In this document: piece by piece, positions 8,726 to 16,450 of the stretch
Position numbering within the stretch: the first letter of the stretch is position 1
Layout of the letters: every line of letters begins with the position of its first letter
Assembly (NCBI RefSeq): GCF_019933155.2
Contig: NZ_CP082944.1
Location: 3,970,001-4,034,000, forward strand
Direction: 5' to 3'
Source of the DNA: Metabacillus dongyingensis
Lineage (GTDB): Bacteria > Bacillota > Bacilli > Bacillales > Bacillaceae
Length of the DNA stretch: 64,000 bases
Program-made: the position numbers and the translations under genes
Notes under the pieces: generated by a model
Database searches by the model: none
What the model was told of the DNA's origin: nothing
The model's input: the letters and a program-made list of their open reading frames with translations, nothing else

Positions 8726-9058
8726 CTATTGTTGTTCTTCAATCTTTTTTAAAATTCCCTGGGAGCGAATGTGATTCTTGGCTTCTTCGTCTCCAAGCTG
8801 ATAAATCATTTCATAAATTTTATAATTCGTTTGATCAATTGCATCATTCTGCCTGTCATAATGATATTCTAAATACGGTACATGGGCTCTGAAGAAACCC
8901 TGCCAGTCAGATGAATACACCTGATCAAAATACTCTCTGAGCGATGTAATTTCTTCTTCCGTCGCTTCAATCTTATAATCCCACGGAGCTGACGTGCTCA
9001 GCTGTGATATTTCACCGTTCGCAACCGTTACATAATAAGTTTGCTTCGTATCTGACAT
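8726..9058 (-). CDS. Conserved Bacillaceae hypothetical protein
   Basis: The 110-residue acidic protein has no signal or membrane segment. Notable blocks are FFRAHVPYLEYHYD, NDAIDQTNYKIYEMIYQLGD and a C-terminal IRSQGIL. Such proteins are sometimes labelled hydrolases in databases, but I see no catalytic signature. It lies between ytkD and ytkC on the same strand with a 65-nt gap to ytkD, so cotranscription is possible. No function is proposed. Confidence 0.7.
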   Translation of the reverse strand: MSDTKQTYYVTVANGEISQLSTSAPWDYKIEATEEEITSLREYFDQVYSSDWQGFFRAHVPYLEYHYDRQNDAIDQTNYKIYEMIYQLGDEEAKNHIRSQGILKKIEEQQ

Positions 9059-9127
9059 TTCCTAAAAGCACCCCTTTACTTGTCCATTGTTTATTTTTTT
9101 CCTATTCGTGAACAAATTATTCGGCAC

Positions 9128-9538
9128 TCATTTTTTAAACAATTGCTCAATAAACTCTAAAATCCTAATTAAAAACTTCGGGACAGGCAGCTTCACATTA
9201 TGAGCATTTCTTAATATGCGAAGAGCTTCGAAAACAATATAGAAGCAGATCGTTCCATCTCGCAGTAGATAGTTCGTATTAAGTACCAAGTCAATTAAAT
9301 TTGCAACAGCCACGACTGAAATGATGATAACCTTTGCACCAAGTCTTGAAATCGAATTTCTAAGCAAATTTCCAGTATTGGTCAGCGTCAGGGCATCAGC
9401 CAGAATAAATGTGACTAACTCAATGAACATTAACGACAGCAGAATTAAAAAAATTTCATGAAGCTCGCCAACTATGAAGGTGAGCACGGAAAAGTAAATT
9501 GAAGTAAACATTAGTAAGCCCATTTCTGGACGAGACAT
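9128..9538 (-). CDS. ytkC: Holin-like / PsiE-like membrane protein YtkC
   Basis: The 136-residue protein has four hydrophobic helices and a short basic tail, matching the holin-4/PsiE-like membrane families and B. subtilis YtkC in length and place. There is no adjacent endolysin, so a lysis role is doubtful. An AAGGAAGG site precedes the ATG. It is the first gene of the leftward ytkC-to-ytkD run. Confidence 0.7.
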   Translation of the reverse strand: MSRPEMGLLMFTSIYFSVLTFIVGELHEIFLILLSLMFIELVTFILADALTLTNTGNLLRNSISRLGAKVIIISVVAVANLIDLVLNTNYLLRDGTICFYIVFEALRILRNAHNVKLPVPKFLIRILEFIEQLFKK

Positions 9539-9655
9539 CTTCTTGCCTTCCTTTCAAAATTAATAGAATCCATATATCTTATGTTTCCTGTCCCTCTTTG
9601 CTCTAGCAGATACCCCGCAGTAAAAAAATGTACTGAATAAGCCAGGGCAAAGCAC

Positions 9656-9694
9656 ATAAAAGACCGGTCCATTATACACGGACCGGTCTTTTAT
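9656..9694. terminator. Strong symmetric terminator hairpin
   Basis: ATAAAAGACCGGTCC and GGACCGGTCTTTTAT form a 15-bp perfect stem with a 9-nt loop. On the minus strand it would end the transcript of the small broken gene at 9718-9866. Confidence 0.85.
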
Positions 9695-9717
9695 AGCAGT
9701 TAAGCCTTTTTATCAAT

Positions 9718-9866
9718 CTAAGATCCAAGAGATGGATGAATTGGAAGTGATGACTTTGTAAAATCCTCCATCATGTTTGTCACAGCCTGCGTGGCCATTT
9801 GTCTATGGAGCAATTCTTAATGTTTTCTGCAGCTCGCTGACCTGCCCTTATTGAACTTAGCGTCAT
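9718..9866 (-). pseudogene. Probable frameshifted small gene
   Basis: On the minus strand an ATG at 9866 follows an AGAAGG site and reads MTLSSIRAGQRAAENIKN before leaving frame and stopping at 9780. A second frame then carries a protein-like tail HRQMATQAVTNMMEDF... ending HPSLGS at 9718. Joining the frames needs a single-base change and gives a protein of about 49 residues. The strong hairpin at 9656-9694 would terminate it. It could be decay, a sequencing error, or coincidence. The family was not recognised. Confidence 0.35.
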
Positions 9867-10006
9867 TATTACCCTTCTCTCTATTTTATCATCGGCGGAC
9901 GGCAAGGAAAATCTACTAGTTATTTTGGTATTCTTTGACGCACTTTTTTCATAGTGGAGGCGATTTTTCAGTTCTATCACCGCTTTGAAAACACTTTATT
10001 TAGAGT

Positions 10007-10033
10007 ATAAAAAAAGACTGCCCTGCGGCAGCC
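10007..10033 (-). terminator. Terminator after dps
   Basis: On the minus strand GGCTGCC/GGCAGTC with a short loop is followed by seven T residues. Confidence 0.8.
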
Positions 10034-10474
10034 TCATTTTCCCAAGAATGATTTCAGCATCCAGTTATGCTTTTCTAAGCTTTGATGAATAGCAAGGAGC
10101 ATGTCTCCTGTTGTTTCATCGCCGACCTCATCTGCAAGATCCATACCTTCTTTCAGTTCATCGGCAACTTTTGAAAAGTCATCATAGACTGTTTTCACCA
10201 TTTGCTCTGCTGTTTCTTTGCCTTCTGCTTCGCTTACTGTGGAAAGCTCAAGACATTCTTTTAGAGTCGCTACAGGCTCTCCATCAAGTGCTAATAGACG
10301 TTCTGCAAGTTCATCAATATGAACATGTGCTTCATTGTACAGCTCTTCAAATTTTTCATGCAGTGTAAAGAAGTTTTGACCTTTTACAAACCAATGGTAA
10401 TTATGTAATTTTTCATATAAAACAGTCCAGTTAGCTACTTGTTTATTTACTGTTTGCACTAATTTATCAGACAT
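10034..10474 (-). CDS. dps: Dps-family DNA-protecting ferritin-like protein
   Basis: The 146-residue Dps/Dpr miniferritin matches the B. subtilis Dps length. The intersubunit ferroxidase residues lie in [22 protein letters not shown] and [12 protein letters not shown] (His, Asp and Glu ligands), and the C terminus [17 protein letters not shown] is typical. It oxidises Fe2+ with H2O2, stores iron as a dodecamer and protects DNA in stationary phase or stress. The ATG at 10474 has AAGGAGG upstream; the in-frame extension to 10555 lacks a ribosome site. It is divergent from ytzI and monocistronic. Confidence 0.93.
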   Translation of the reverse strand: MSDKLVQTVNKQVANWTVLYEKLHNYHWFVKGQNFFTLHEKFEELYNEAHVHIDELAERLLALDGEPVATLKECLELSTVSEAEGKETAEQMVKTVYDDFSKVADELKEGMDLADEVGDETTGDMLLAIHQSLEKHNWMLKSFLGK

Positions 10475-10582
10475 TTTCAATCTCCTCCTTGTGTACTTAT
10501 AAATTACCCCTTTTAAGAAAAAATAAAACAGCTTACTGTCGGATTTCTGATACAATTATGGTATACAGGGGGAGATTATCAC

Positions 10583-10741
10583 ATGTTTTATATTTTTGCG
10601 ATCTGCATTATTATTATTATTATTGTGCTGGTGCTTAGTGTTCTGACTACGTCAAAAGCTTATAAATACGAGCATAAGATTGATCCTCTTCATAAAGAAG
10701 AAAACACACAGGAATCAGATTCTAAACAACATAACAAGTAA
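10583..10741 (+). CDS. ytzI: Small single-pass membrane protein, YtzI-like
   Basis: This 52-residue frame starts MFYIFAICIIIIIIVLVLSV, a single hydrophobic helix, followed by TTSKAYKYEHKIDPL and a charged tail. The SVLTTSKAYxYxHxxDP stretch after the helix fits the B. subtilis YtzI pattern. GGGGGAG lies 7-8 nt before the ATG and a terminator follows the stop. It is divergent from dps. No function is known. Confidence 0.75.
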   Translation: MFYIFAICIIIIIIVLVLSVLTTSKAYKYEHKIDPLHKEENTQESDSKQHNK

Positions 10742-10770
10742 AACGTCTGACATGATCAGGCGTATTTTTT
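10741..10770 (+). terminator. Terminator after ytzI
   Basis: ACGTCTGA/TCAGGCGT stem with G-T pairs and a run of nine T residues. Confidence 0.8.
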
Positions 10771-11025
10771 TTTGGAATTTAAAAAGAAATCATGATAAAA
10801 GGACGATCATTTCGACAAAATGATTGACCATGCTCAATATTAAACAGCATCCTTTGCAGCCTAAAAGTCACTACTGTTTTCCAAATCCTTCAAAATGGAT
10901 AATAATCTTATAGCAATAGGTTTATTCAACCGCCTCAAGAGCAAGAAATATGACGAATAATATTCATTTTTCCCATATTCTTTATAATATAATGAAAATT
11001 AAGAAAACAAAGGGGGTTATAAATA

Positions 11026-12378
11026 ATGACATTGAAGAAAGTTATTTTTGCAGGCATCTTGACTATTTCACTTTGTGGTTCTGCCGTATTTGCAGGGGCT
11101 GCACAAACAGGACAGGCTCAGACACTTGAGAAAAAATACATAGTTATCTTCAAAAACGAGGCTAATTTACCGTCTGGGTATAAAAAATTAGTAGAAGATG
11201 CTGGAGGAAAAATAAGCAGCACGCTTGAACATGTTGGTGCAGTAGAAGTTACTTCTGCAAATCCTGAATTTTTAACAGAAGTTAAAAAATCCTCCCAGAT
11301 TGCTGAGGCAGGCATTCAGAACAAGTTGTACCCTGAGACACCTGCAGTTGAAGCAGAATTAACGCTCCAGGAAGCTGAAACAGCACAAGCAGATCTGTAT
11401 GAGACGCTTCAATGGGATATTAAGCAGGTTACAGACAACGGCGCCTCATGGAAACTTCCAGGCGGTACTGGAAAAGCAGCTGTCGGAGAAGATATTGTAG
11501 TAGGCGTCATTGATACAGGGATTGATTATACTCACCCTGATTTAAAAGAAAACTACGCATACGGAAAATCTTTTGTACCGGGTCTTACAGATCCTAAAGA
11601 TGAAAACGGACATGGCACACACGTTGCCGGATCGATTGCAGCTAAAGGAAGAACAATGGGTGTCGGGCCTGATTTAAAAGTAGCTGCATACCGTGTATTT
11701 GGACCAACAGGAGGAGCTGAAACCGCTCATATCGCTGAAGCCCTTATGGCTGCTGCTGATGATAATGTAGATGTAGTAAACATGTCCTTGGGCGGTTACG
11801 ACTGGTACCAAAATCCTGAGTTCGCTACTAAAGATATCGTTGCTGATGTCCAGCTCTTTAATCGTGCAATTAAGTATGCCATTCAAAAAGGCGTAACAGT
11901 TGTAGGCTCTGCGGGCAACAACGCAGTTGATATCAGCAGTCCGGGCAAACTCTCTGGTGATGATAATGGATCTACTCACAGAAGCCCGAGCAGCCAGAGC
12001 ATGATTCGTGTTTCAGCTGGCGGAAAGCTTAAAAACTTGGCTTTCTACTCAAACTATGGAGTTGGGAAAATTGACGTGATTGCTCCAGGCGGTGATTTAG
12101 GGCCGAATTACAATCCAAGTACCGGGGCAGGCAGAGATAATACTTATCTATGTTTAGCCACTGTACCTGGAGGATACGGCTACAAAGCAGGTACATCAAT
12201 GGCAGCTCCTAAAGCAGCTGCACTTGCAGGAGTTATCATCGCAAAGCATGGAAAGGATCAGCTCTCTCCGGCTCAAGTAAAGCACATTGTTCAATCTTCT
12301 TCTATCGATTTATTTAAAAATGGATATGATGGTGAAGCAGGTCATGGATTAATCAATGCTGTAAATGCTCTAAAATAA
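11026..12378 (+). CDS. Secreted subtilisin-like serine protease (S8)
   Basis: The 450-residue precursor has a signal peptide (MTLKKVIFAGILTISLCGSA, likely cut after AFAGA/AQT), a prodomain of about 100 residues resembling the I9 inhibitor fold (KKYIVIFKNEANLPSGY), and an S8 catalytic domain with Asp163 (VIDTG), His196 (NGHGTHVAG), Asn298 (SAGNN) and Ser391 (GTSMAAPK). The block after the catalytic Ser reads APKAAALAG rather than the common APHVAGAAA. An AAAGGGGG site precedes the ATG; TATAAT near 10984 and a TTCGACA element at 10811 lie upstream. It is monocistronic. Confidence 0.9.
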   Translation: MTLKKVIFAGILTISLCGSAVFAGAAQTGQAQTLEKKYIVIFKNEANLPSGYKKLVEDAGGKISSTLEHVGAVEVTSANPEFLTEVKKSSQIAEAGIQNKLYPETPAVEAELTLQEAETAQADLYETLQWDIKQVTDNGASWKLPGGTGKAAVGEDIVVGVIDTGIDYTHPDLKENYAYGKSFVPGLTDPKDENGHGTHVAGSIAAKGRTMGVGPDLKVAAYRVFGPTGGAETAHIAEALMAAADDNVDVVNMSLGGYDWYQNPEFATKDIVADVQLFNRAIKYAIQKGVTVVGSAGNNAVDISSPGKLSGDDNGSTHRSPSSQSMIRVSAGGKLKNLAFYSNYGVGKIDVIAPGGDLGPNYNPSTGAGRDNTYLCLATVPGGYGYKAGTSMAAPKAAALAGVIIAKHGKDQLSPAQVKHIVQSSSIDLFKNGYDGEAGHGLINAVNALK

Positions 12379-12382
12379 GATA

Positions 12383-12418
12383 AAAACCAGCAGGGAAATT
12401 AAAATCCTGCTGGTTTTT
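12383..12418. terminator. Bidirectional terminator between the secreted protease and ycgQ
   Basis: AACCAGCAGG/CCTGCTGGTT perfect stem with an AT-rich loop, between convergent genes. Confidence 0.88.
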
Positions 12419-12422
12419 TCTA

Positions 12423-13394
12423 TTAATATTTCTCATACACATAAGGTTCTTTTGGCTGCTCAATTTTTTCAATAGATTGGATCTCTACATTAGGAAGAAC
12501 CCAGTCCTGGTATTGCACACTTTTAATGATACCGGAGACTTTCACCCACTCATCCTGCTGATATTTCTCTCCATCATCAATCGAAGCAAGCGTTCCATAT
12601 ACAGATGCATCGGCAACACAGCACGATAGTCCGAATCGTGCTACCACGAATTGATCTTCTTTGAAGTCTTCTTCCCGATAAACAAATCCGAGCATTTCTA
12701 CTTCCTTACCGGCAAACTTTTCAGGGTTTTTATCCATAATGTTTGTCATGGCAATGTAATTCTCTTCTGTTAAAACAATTTTTTTCATTTTCAGCATTTT
12801 TGCTTCCAGCTCTTCATAGAACCCGTCTGGAGGAGCTTGGATTTGGAATTCGTCTGGATGTTCAAGAGGCACATCTGGACTGGATTCCGGCGATTGAGAT
12901 TTTTCTTGAACCCTCTCTTCAAGCTGCTTCATATATTCATCAGGATCCTGTAAATAAAGCTCGGCTAAATCCTCATCCATTGGAGGCTCTTCACTTTTTG
13001 CCGTTTCTTGAGACCCGCTTAACCCTGATTTAAAACCGCGTTTTGCGGCAATCGAACTGTCTAAAACCACATCAGGGAAGACAAAACCGGTCACAACCGG
13101 GAAAACAAACATGGAATAGATCATAATCGATTGAATCGGCGTACTTTTCCCCGAATGATCAAAGCCGCAATTGCAGTATAATTCTTCTTCATTTTTACTG
13201 CCGCTTCTCCAAATCTGCACAACACCCAAAAGCAAAAAGATGATCACTGCAAAATAGATAAATGGCAGCATGCGGGGAGCAATAAAATTTTGAATATCTC
13301 CCGTTATGATCAGCTTAAATAGGAGCATCGTAAACCCCATTAAGATAATTCCGCGCAGGTAGATGTGAAAACGGTAATCTCTTTGTTTTTCCAT
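12423..13394 (-). CDS. ycgQ: TIGR03943-family membrane protein YcgQ
   Basis: The 323-residue protein has about three N-terminal helices, a Cys pair in YCNCGFDHSG near 80, a charged Pro/Glu-rich linker (about 140-180), and a C-terminal OB-like domain with RFGLSCCVADASVYG. The YcgQ/TIGR03943 partner is nearly always next to the YcgR-type permease, as here (19 nt gap). The pair is suspected to move a metal or small metabolite, but the substrate is unproven. GGAGGG lies upstream of the ATG. Confidence 0.8.
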   Translation of the reverse strand: MEKQRDYRFHIYLRGIILMGFTMLLFKLIITGDIQNFIAPRMLPFIYFAVIIFLLLGVVQIWRSGSKNEEELYCNCGFDHSGKSTPIQSIMIYSMFVFPVVTGFVFPDVVLDSSIAAKRGFKSGLSGSQETAKSEEPPMDEDLAELYLQDPDEYMKQLEERVQEKSQSPESSPDVPLEHPDEFQIQAPPDGFYEELEAKMLKMKKIVLTEENYIAMTNIMDKNPEKFAGKEVEMLGFVYREEDFKEDQFVVARFGLSCCVADASVYGTLASIDDGEKYQQDEWVKVSGIIKSVQYQDWVLPNVEIQSIEKIEQPKEPYVYEKY

Positions 13395-13413
13395 TGCTTT
13401 AGGATTCCCTCCT

Positions 13414-14421
13414 TTATAATATAAACTGCTGGTACACTAAGACGGACACATAAACGGCAGCCGTTACTATCCCGATAAATGCTGCAACGAACTTCACTCT
13501 GAAAAAGGCAAACAGCATGATTGTATTCTTTAAATCGACCATTGGACCGAACACGAGAAAAGCAAGCAGCGAGCCTGGTGTGAATGTTCCTCCGAATGAA
13601 GCGGCAACAAACGCATCAGCTTCTGAACAAAGCGAGAGAATATAAGCGAATGCCATCATTATTGCTGGTGATAAAAAGTCGCTCGAACCTAGTTCTGCAA
13701 GCATAGACCGATCCAAGAATGTCTGGAAAACACTCGCAATAAATGCTCCCAGAATCAGATATTTTCCCATTTCGAAAAACTCATCACTTGCATGGAAAAG
13801 TGTTTCCTTAAATTTGTTCCCTCCTTTAACAGGCTCTGCTCCTGCACTTCTTCCAACCAATTCTTCTCTTGTCCACTTCAGCTGATCGCGGTTTTTAAAA
13901 AGTAGATACACAACGAATCCAACCAAGATGGAAACGACAAATGCGAGTCCCATCCGGCCGTAAACAATTTCTTTTGAAGATTGGAAAGCATAATATGTAG
14001 ATGCAAAGACGACAGGATTTAATATCGGAGCGGCAACTAAAAAGACAATTCCGACATGAAGGGGCATCCCCTTTTTAATTAAGCGTCTGACGATTGGGAC
14101 AATCGCACACTCGCAAACAGGAAAAATAATGCCGAGCAGGGCCGCGGGAAAAAGAGCAATAATTGCGTTCTTCGGCAGAAACCGCTGAATCATCTCCTCT
14201 GATACAAACGATTGAATAAGAGCCGATACAAAAACACCAAGCAAAATAAAAGGGATGGCCTCAAGCACGATACTTAAGAAAATGGTATTCAAATTCAGAA
14301 ATGCTTTTGGTGCATCAATCTGAAAATCTCCGAAATCTATGAAAATAAAAAGATAAATAAACAATCCTATTAATGCAAGAGCAAATGACTCTTTCACAAT
14401 AGAAGAGGCTGGTTTTTTCAT
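13414..14421 (-). CDS. ycgR: UPF0718-family permease YcgR
   Basis: The 335-residue protein has about eight to ten membrane helices, in two related halves characteristic of the UPF0718/DUF318 permease family (LGIIFPVCECAIVPIVRRL in the first half, LCSEADAFVAASFGG in the second). Conserved Cys and Glu residues in membrane loops suggest metal or thiol chemistry. It is the first gene of the leftward ycgR-ycgQ operon and is divergent from folE2. The ATG at 14421 gives 7 nt from GGAG; the ATG at 14424 is also possible. Confidence 0.8.
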   Translation of the reverse strand: MKKPASSIVKESFALALIGLFIYLFIFIDFGDFQIDAPKAFLNLNTIFLSIVLEAIPFILLGVFVSALIQSFVSEEMIQRFLPKNAIIALFPAALLGIIFPVCECAIVPIVRRLIKKGMPLHVGIVFLVAAPILNPVVFASTYYAFQSSKEIVYGRMGLAFVVSILVGFVVYLLFKNRDQLKWTREELVGRSAGAEPVKGGNKFKETLFHASDEFFEMGKYLILGAFIASVFQTFLDRSMLAELGSSDFLSPAIMMAFAYILSLCSEADAFVAASFGGTFTPGSLLAFLVFGPMVDLKNTIMLFAFFRVKFVAAFIGIVTAAVYVSVLVYQQFIL

Positions 14422-14637
14422 CATAAAACTCCAATCCTATTCTTTTCTTCTAGCATTATATCATACGGGACTTGTCCTTAAATTATGCAAATTCAGTGAA
14501 AAATTTATTCTTGCCGAATTGTGAAAATCATTCGTGATACTTGCCTTAACACCTCTATTTTAAACATTTTTAATTGCCGTTACCTATCTTTGTAAAGTAT
14601 ACTCTCTATTATTGAGGCACTTGAGAGGAGATCATCC

Positions 14638-15540
14638 ATGATTAGAGAGATAACATTACCGCCGAAAAAAGAGAGACATAGACTCTTTGGTTCCGTTGAA
14701 CCAGGTTTAAAGACGAAACCCACCGAAAAAGACAAAATGCCAGATCTGCAAAATTCAAAAAAAGATTTTCTTTTTCATATAAATGCAGTTGGAATCAGCA
14801 ATGTGAAATATCCCGTTCGTATCATATCTTCATTAAGTCCAAAGGAACAAACGACCGTTGCTTCCTTTAAAATGACATCATCCATTTCTTATGAAGCTAA
14901 AGGCACAAACATGAGCCGATTTACAGAGCAGCTTGAGAAGTACCGATTAAATGGAGGTTTCACTCTTTCACTAACAGAGCTGTATGATTTTACAAAAGAG
15001 CTTGCCGGACGCCTTAAACAAAAGGATGCTGAAATAGAAGTTACCTTTCCATGGTTTTATGAGCGAAAGGGACCAAGCTCTGAGCTTGCCGGCTTGAACC
15101 ATGCAACGGCAGGCTTAAAAATTAAGTATGAAGAAGGAAAAGGGTTCACATCCAGCGCAAAGCTTACTTGCGCCGTAACAACTCTTTGTCCATGCTCAAA
15201 AGAAATCAGTGAATACAGTGCCCATAATCAGCGCGGGTTTATCACGATGGATGTAGAATTCACAAAAGACTTTCGCGAGGAACAGGACTGGAAAGAAGCG
15301 CTGCTTGCTGCAGCAGAAACAAATGCAAGTGCCATGATCCATCCCGTCCTAAAGCGTCCTGATGAAAAAATGGTAACAGAAACAGCCTATGAAAATCCTC
15401 GTTTCGTAGAAGATATGGTGCGATTAGTAGCAGCAGACCTTTATGAGCTAGATTTTGCGGCTGCCTTTCATGTCGAATGCCGAAATGAAGAATCCATTCA
15501 TCTACATGATGCAGTTGCCGAGCTTTCTTATCGAAAATAG
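14638..15540 (+). CDS. folE2: GTP cyclohydrolase FolE2 (type IB)
   Basis: The 300-residue enzyme converts GTP to dihydroneopterin triphosphate for folate synthesis. It is the type IB form that works with Mn2+ and can replace the zinc enzyme FolE under zinc limitation. The TTLCPCSKEIS segment holds the active-site Cys, and AHNQRGFITM and the C-terminal ESIHLHDAVAE are family blocks. Length matches B. subtilis FolE2 (YciA, about 300). GAGAGGAG precedes the ATG. Zur control is expected from other bacilli, yet no clear Zur box is visible upstream. Confidence 0.92.
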   Translation: MIREITLPPKKERHRLFGSVEPGLKTKPTEKDKMPDLQNSKKDFLFHINAVGISNVKYPVRIISSLSPKEQTTVASFKMTSSISYEAKGTNMSRFTEQLEKYRLNGGFTLSLTELYDFTKELAGRLKQKDAEIEVTFPWFYERKGPSSELAGLNHATAGLKIKYEEGKGFTSSAKLTCAVTTLCPCSKEISEYSAHNQRGFITMDVEFTKDFREEQDWKEALLAAAETNASAMIHPVLKRPDEKMVTETAYENPRFVEDMVRLVAADLYELDFAAAFHVECRNEESIHLHDAVAELSYRK

Positions 15541-15541
15541 T

Positions 15542-15575
15542 AAAAGGCGGGTGATCATGCATCACCCGCCTTTTC
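15542..15575. terminator. Bidirectional terminator between folE2 and rpsN2
   Basis: AAAAGGCGGGTGAT/ATCACCCGCCTTTT perfect 14-bp stem with a 5-nt loop. Confidence 0.9.
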
Positions 15576-15576
15576 C

Positions 15577-15846
15577 CTACCAGCTAGCTTTTTTCACTCC
15601 CGGGAGCTGTCCTTTGTGGGCATATTCTCTAAAAGCAATTCTTGAAAGCTTAAACTTGCGTATATATCCCCTCGGCCTTCCTGAGATTTCACAGCGATTC
15701 TTCAAGCGAGTCGGGGAGGAATCACGCGGGAGCTTCCTTAAAGCCTCCAAATCCCCCTCCTCTTTCAGCTGTGTTCTTAGTTCTCTATATTTTTCAACCA
15801 TTGCCTGTCGTTTCCGTTCTTTCACTGCCTTTGCTTTCCTAGCCAA
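15577..15846 (-). CDS. rpsN2: Zinc-independent ribosomal protein S14 paralogue
   Basis: The 89-residue S14 has exactly the length of B. subtilis YhzA/RpsN2. It lacks the CxxC...CxxC zinc ribbon of the housekeeping S14; the only Cys is in [12 protein letters not shown]-terminal [20 protein letters not shown] is diagnostic. C-minus S14 replaces the zinc form in ribosomes when zinc is scarce. The TTG at 15846 is chosen because it gives the family length and has AAAGGA at 8 nt. A Zur box lies 41 nt upstream of the start. Confidence 0.93.
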   Translation of the reverse strand: MARKAKAVKERKRQAMVEKYRELRTQLKEEGDLEALRKLPRDSSPTRLKNRCEISGRPRGYIRKFKLSRIAFREYAHKGQLPGVKKASW

Positions 15847-15886
15847 TCTCCTCTTCCTTTCATTTATCAGGATGTTATGATAAAAT

Positions 15887-15907
15887 AAATCGTAATGGTT
15901 ACTATTT
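15887..15907 (-). promoter_or_regulatory. Zur box upstream of rpsN2
   Basis: The 21-mer AAATCGTAATGGTTACTATTT matches the Bacillus Zur consensus AAATCGTAATNATTACGATTT with three mismatches, all in the right half. Confidence 0.8.
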
Positions 15908-16051
15908 ATATAATAAACCATCTTTTCTTTAAAAACAAATTTTCTGGTTTTGTTTTTTTCATTTGGTGATATATATAATAGGAACCATTTTCGGCCTATA
16001 AGAATTCAGGAAGAACTTGCTTTGCTTACTAAAAGCAAGTATAATTTAGTT

Positions 16052-16070
16052 GAGAATGATTATCATGATC
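16052..16070 (+). promoter_or_regulatory. Fur box upstream of fbpA-fbpB
   Basis: GAGAATGATTATCATGATC matches the 19-bp Fur consensus GATAATGATAATCATTATC at 16 of 19 positions. It lies 27 nt before the fbpA start, consistent with overlap of the core promoter. Confidence 0.85.
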
Positions 16071-16096
16071 ATTTATATTGAGGTGAACTTTTCTTT

Positions 16097-16267
16097 ATGA
16101 AAACAACGATTCATGGAGCTGCTGAATCAAGGAAAAATGAATTAATTGAACAGCTGCTTGATATGGGGATATATAGAACGGCAGAAGGCCAGCTTTATGA
16201 GCTCTGCGAATCTAAGCTTGAAAAGGAATTCAGCGACAGAATGCAGCGAAAGGGGATTAACGGATGA
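16097..16267 (+). CDS. fbpA: Fur-regulated basic protein FbpA-like
   Basis: The 56-residue charged protein contains RKNELIEQLLDMGIYRTAEG and QLYELCESKLEKEF, the pattern of the Fur-regulated basic protein FbpA family. B. subtilis FbpA-C work with the small RNA FsrA in the iron-sparing response that shuts down translation of iron-rich enzymes. GAGGTGA precedes the ATG, and its TGA overlaps the ATG of the next gene (ATGA). A strong Fur box lies upstream. The exact role of FbpA is uncertain even in B. subtilis. Confidence 0.8.
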   Translation: MKTTIHGAAESRKNELIEQLLDMGIYRTAEGQLYELCESKLEKEFSDRMQRKGING

Positions 16268-16389
16268 GAATTAAAAAAAAATCATTTAAGGAACTGGTTG
16301 AAGAAAATAAGCAAACCATTTTAAATGACAAAATCCTGCTTGATAAAGTATACGAAAAAATTGATTTAAAGCAGAGTGTGAAGAAATAG
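16264..16389 (+). CDS. fbpB: FbpB-family small basic protein
   Basis: The 41-residue lysine-rich protein (MRIKKKSFKELVEENKQTIL...) matches FbpB-family small basic proteins, which in B. subtilis help the sRNA FsrA repress targets such as lutABC. The start overlaps the fbpA stop by 4 nt, so translation is probably coupled. A terminator follows 18 nt after the stop. Its pairing with fbpA under one Fur box forms a compact iron-sparing cassette beside zinc-regulated genes. Confidence 0.8.
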   Translation: MRIKKKSFKELVEENKQTILNDKILLDKVYEKIDLKQSVKK

Positions 16390-16406
16390 ACCCCTCTGCA
16401 TCAAAC

Positions 16407-16437
16407 GCAAAAAATCCGCACATAGCGGATTTTTTGC
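16407..16437. terminator. Bidirectional terminator between fbpB and purU
   Basis: GCAAAAAATCCGC/GCGGATTTTTTGC perfect stem with loop ACATA. Confidence 0.9.
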
Positions 16438-16450
16438 ATGAATCATTATC

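Larger units (their letters stand above)
9539..10033. other. 495-nt gap between ytkC and dps
   Basis: This stretch holds the ytkC promoter region, a strong long hairpin (9656-9694), a probable broken small gene on the minus strand (9718-9866), and the dps terminator. No other coding signal is seen. Confidence 0.6.

Noticed and set aside
14425..14637. Possible Zur box before folE2 and ycgR
   Set aside because: The best candidates (around AATTGCCGTTACCTATC and ATCATTCGTGATA) do not keep the CGTAAT...ATTACG arms.
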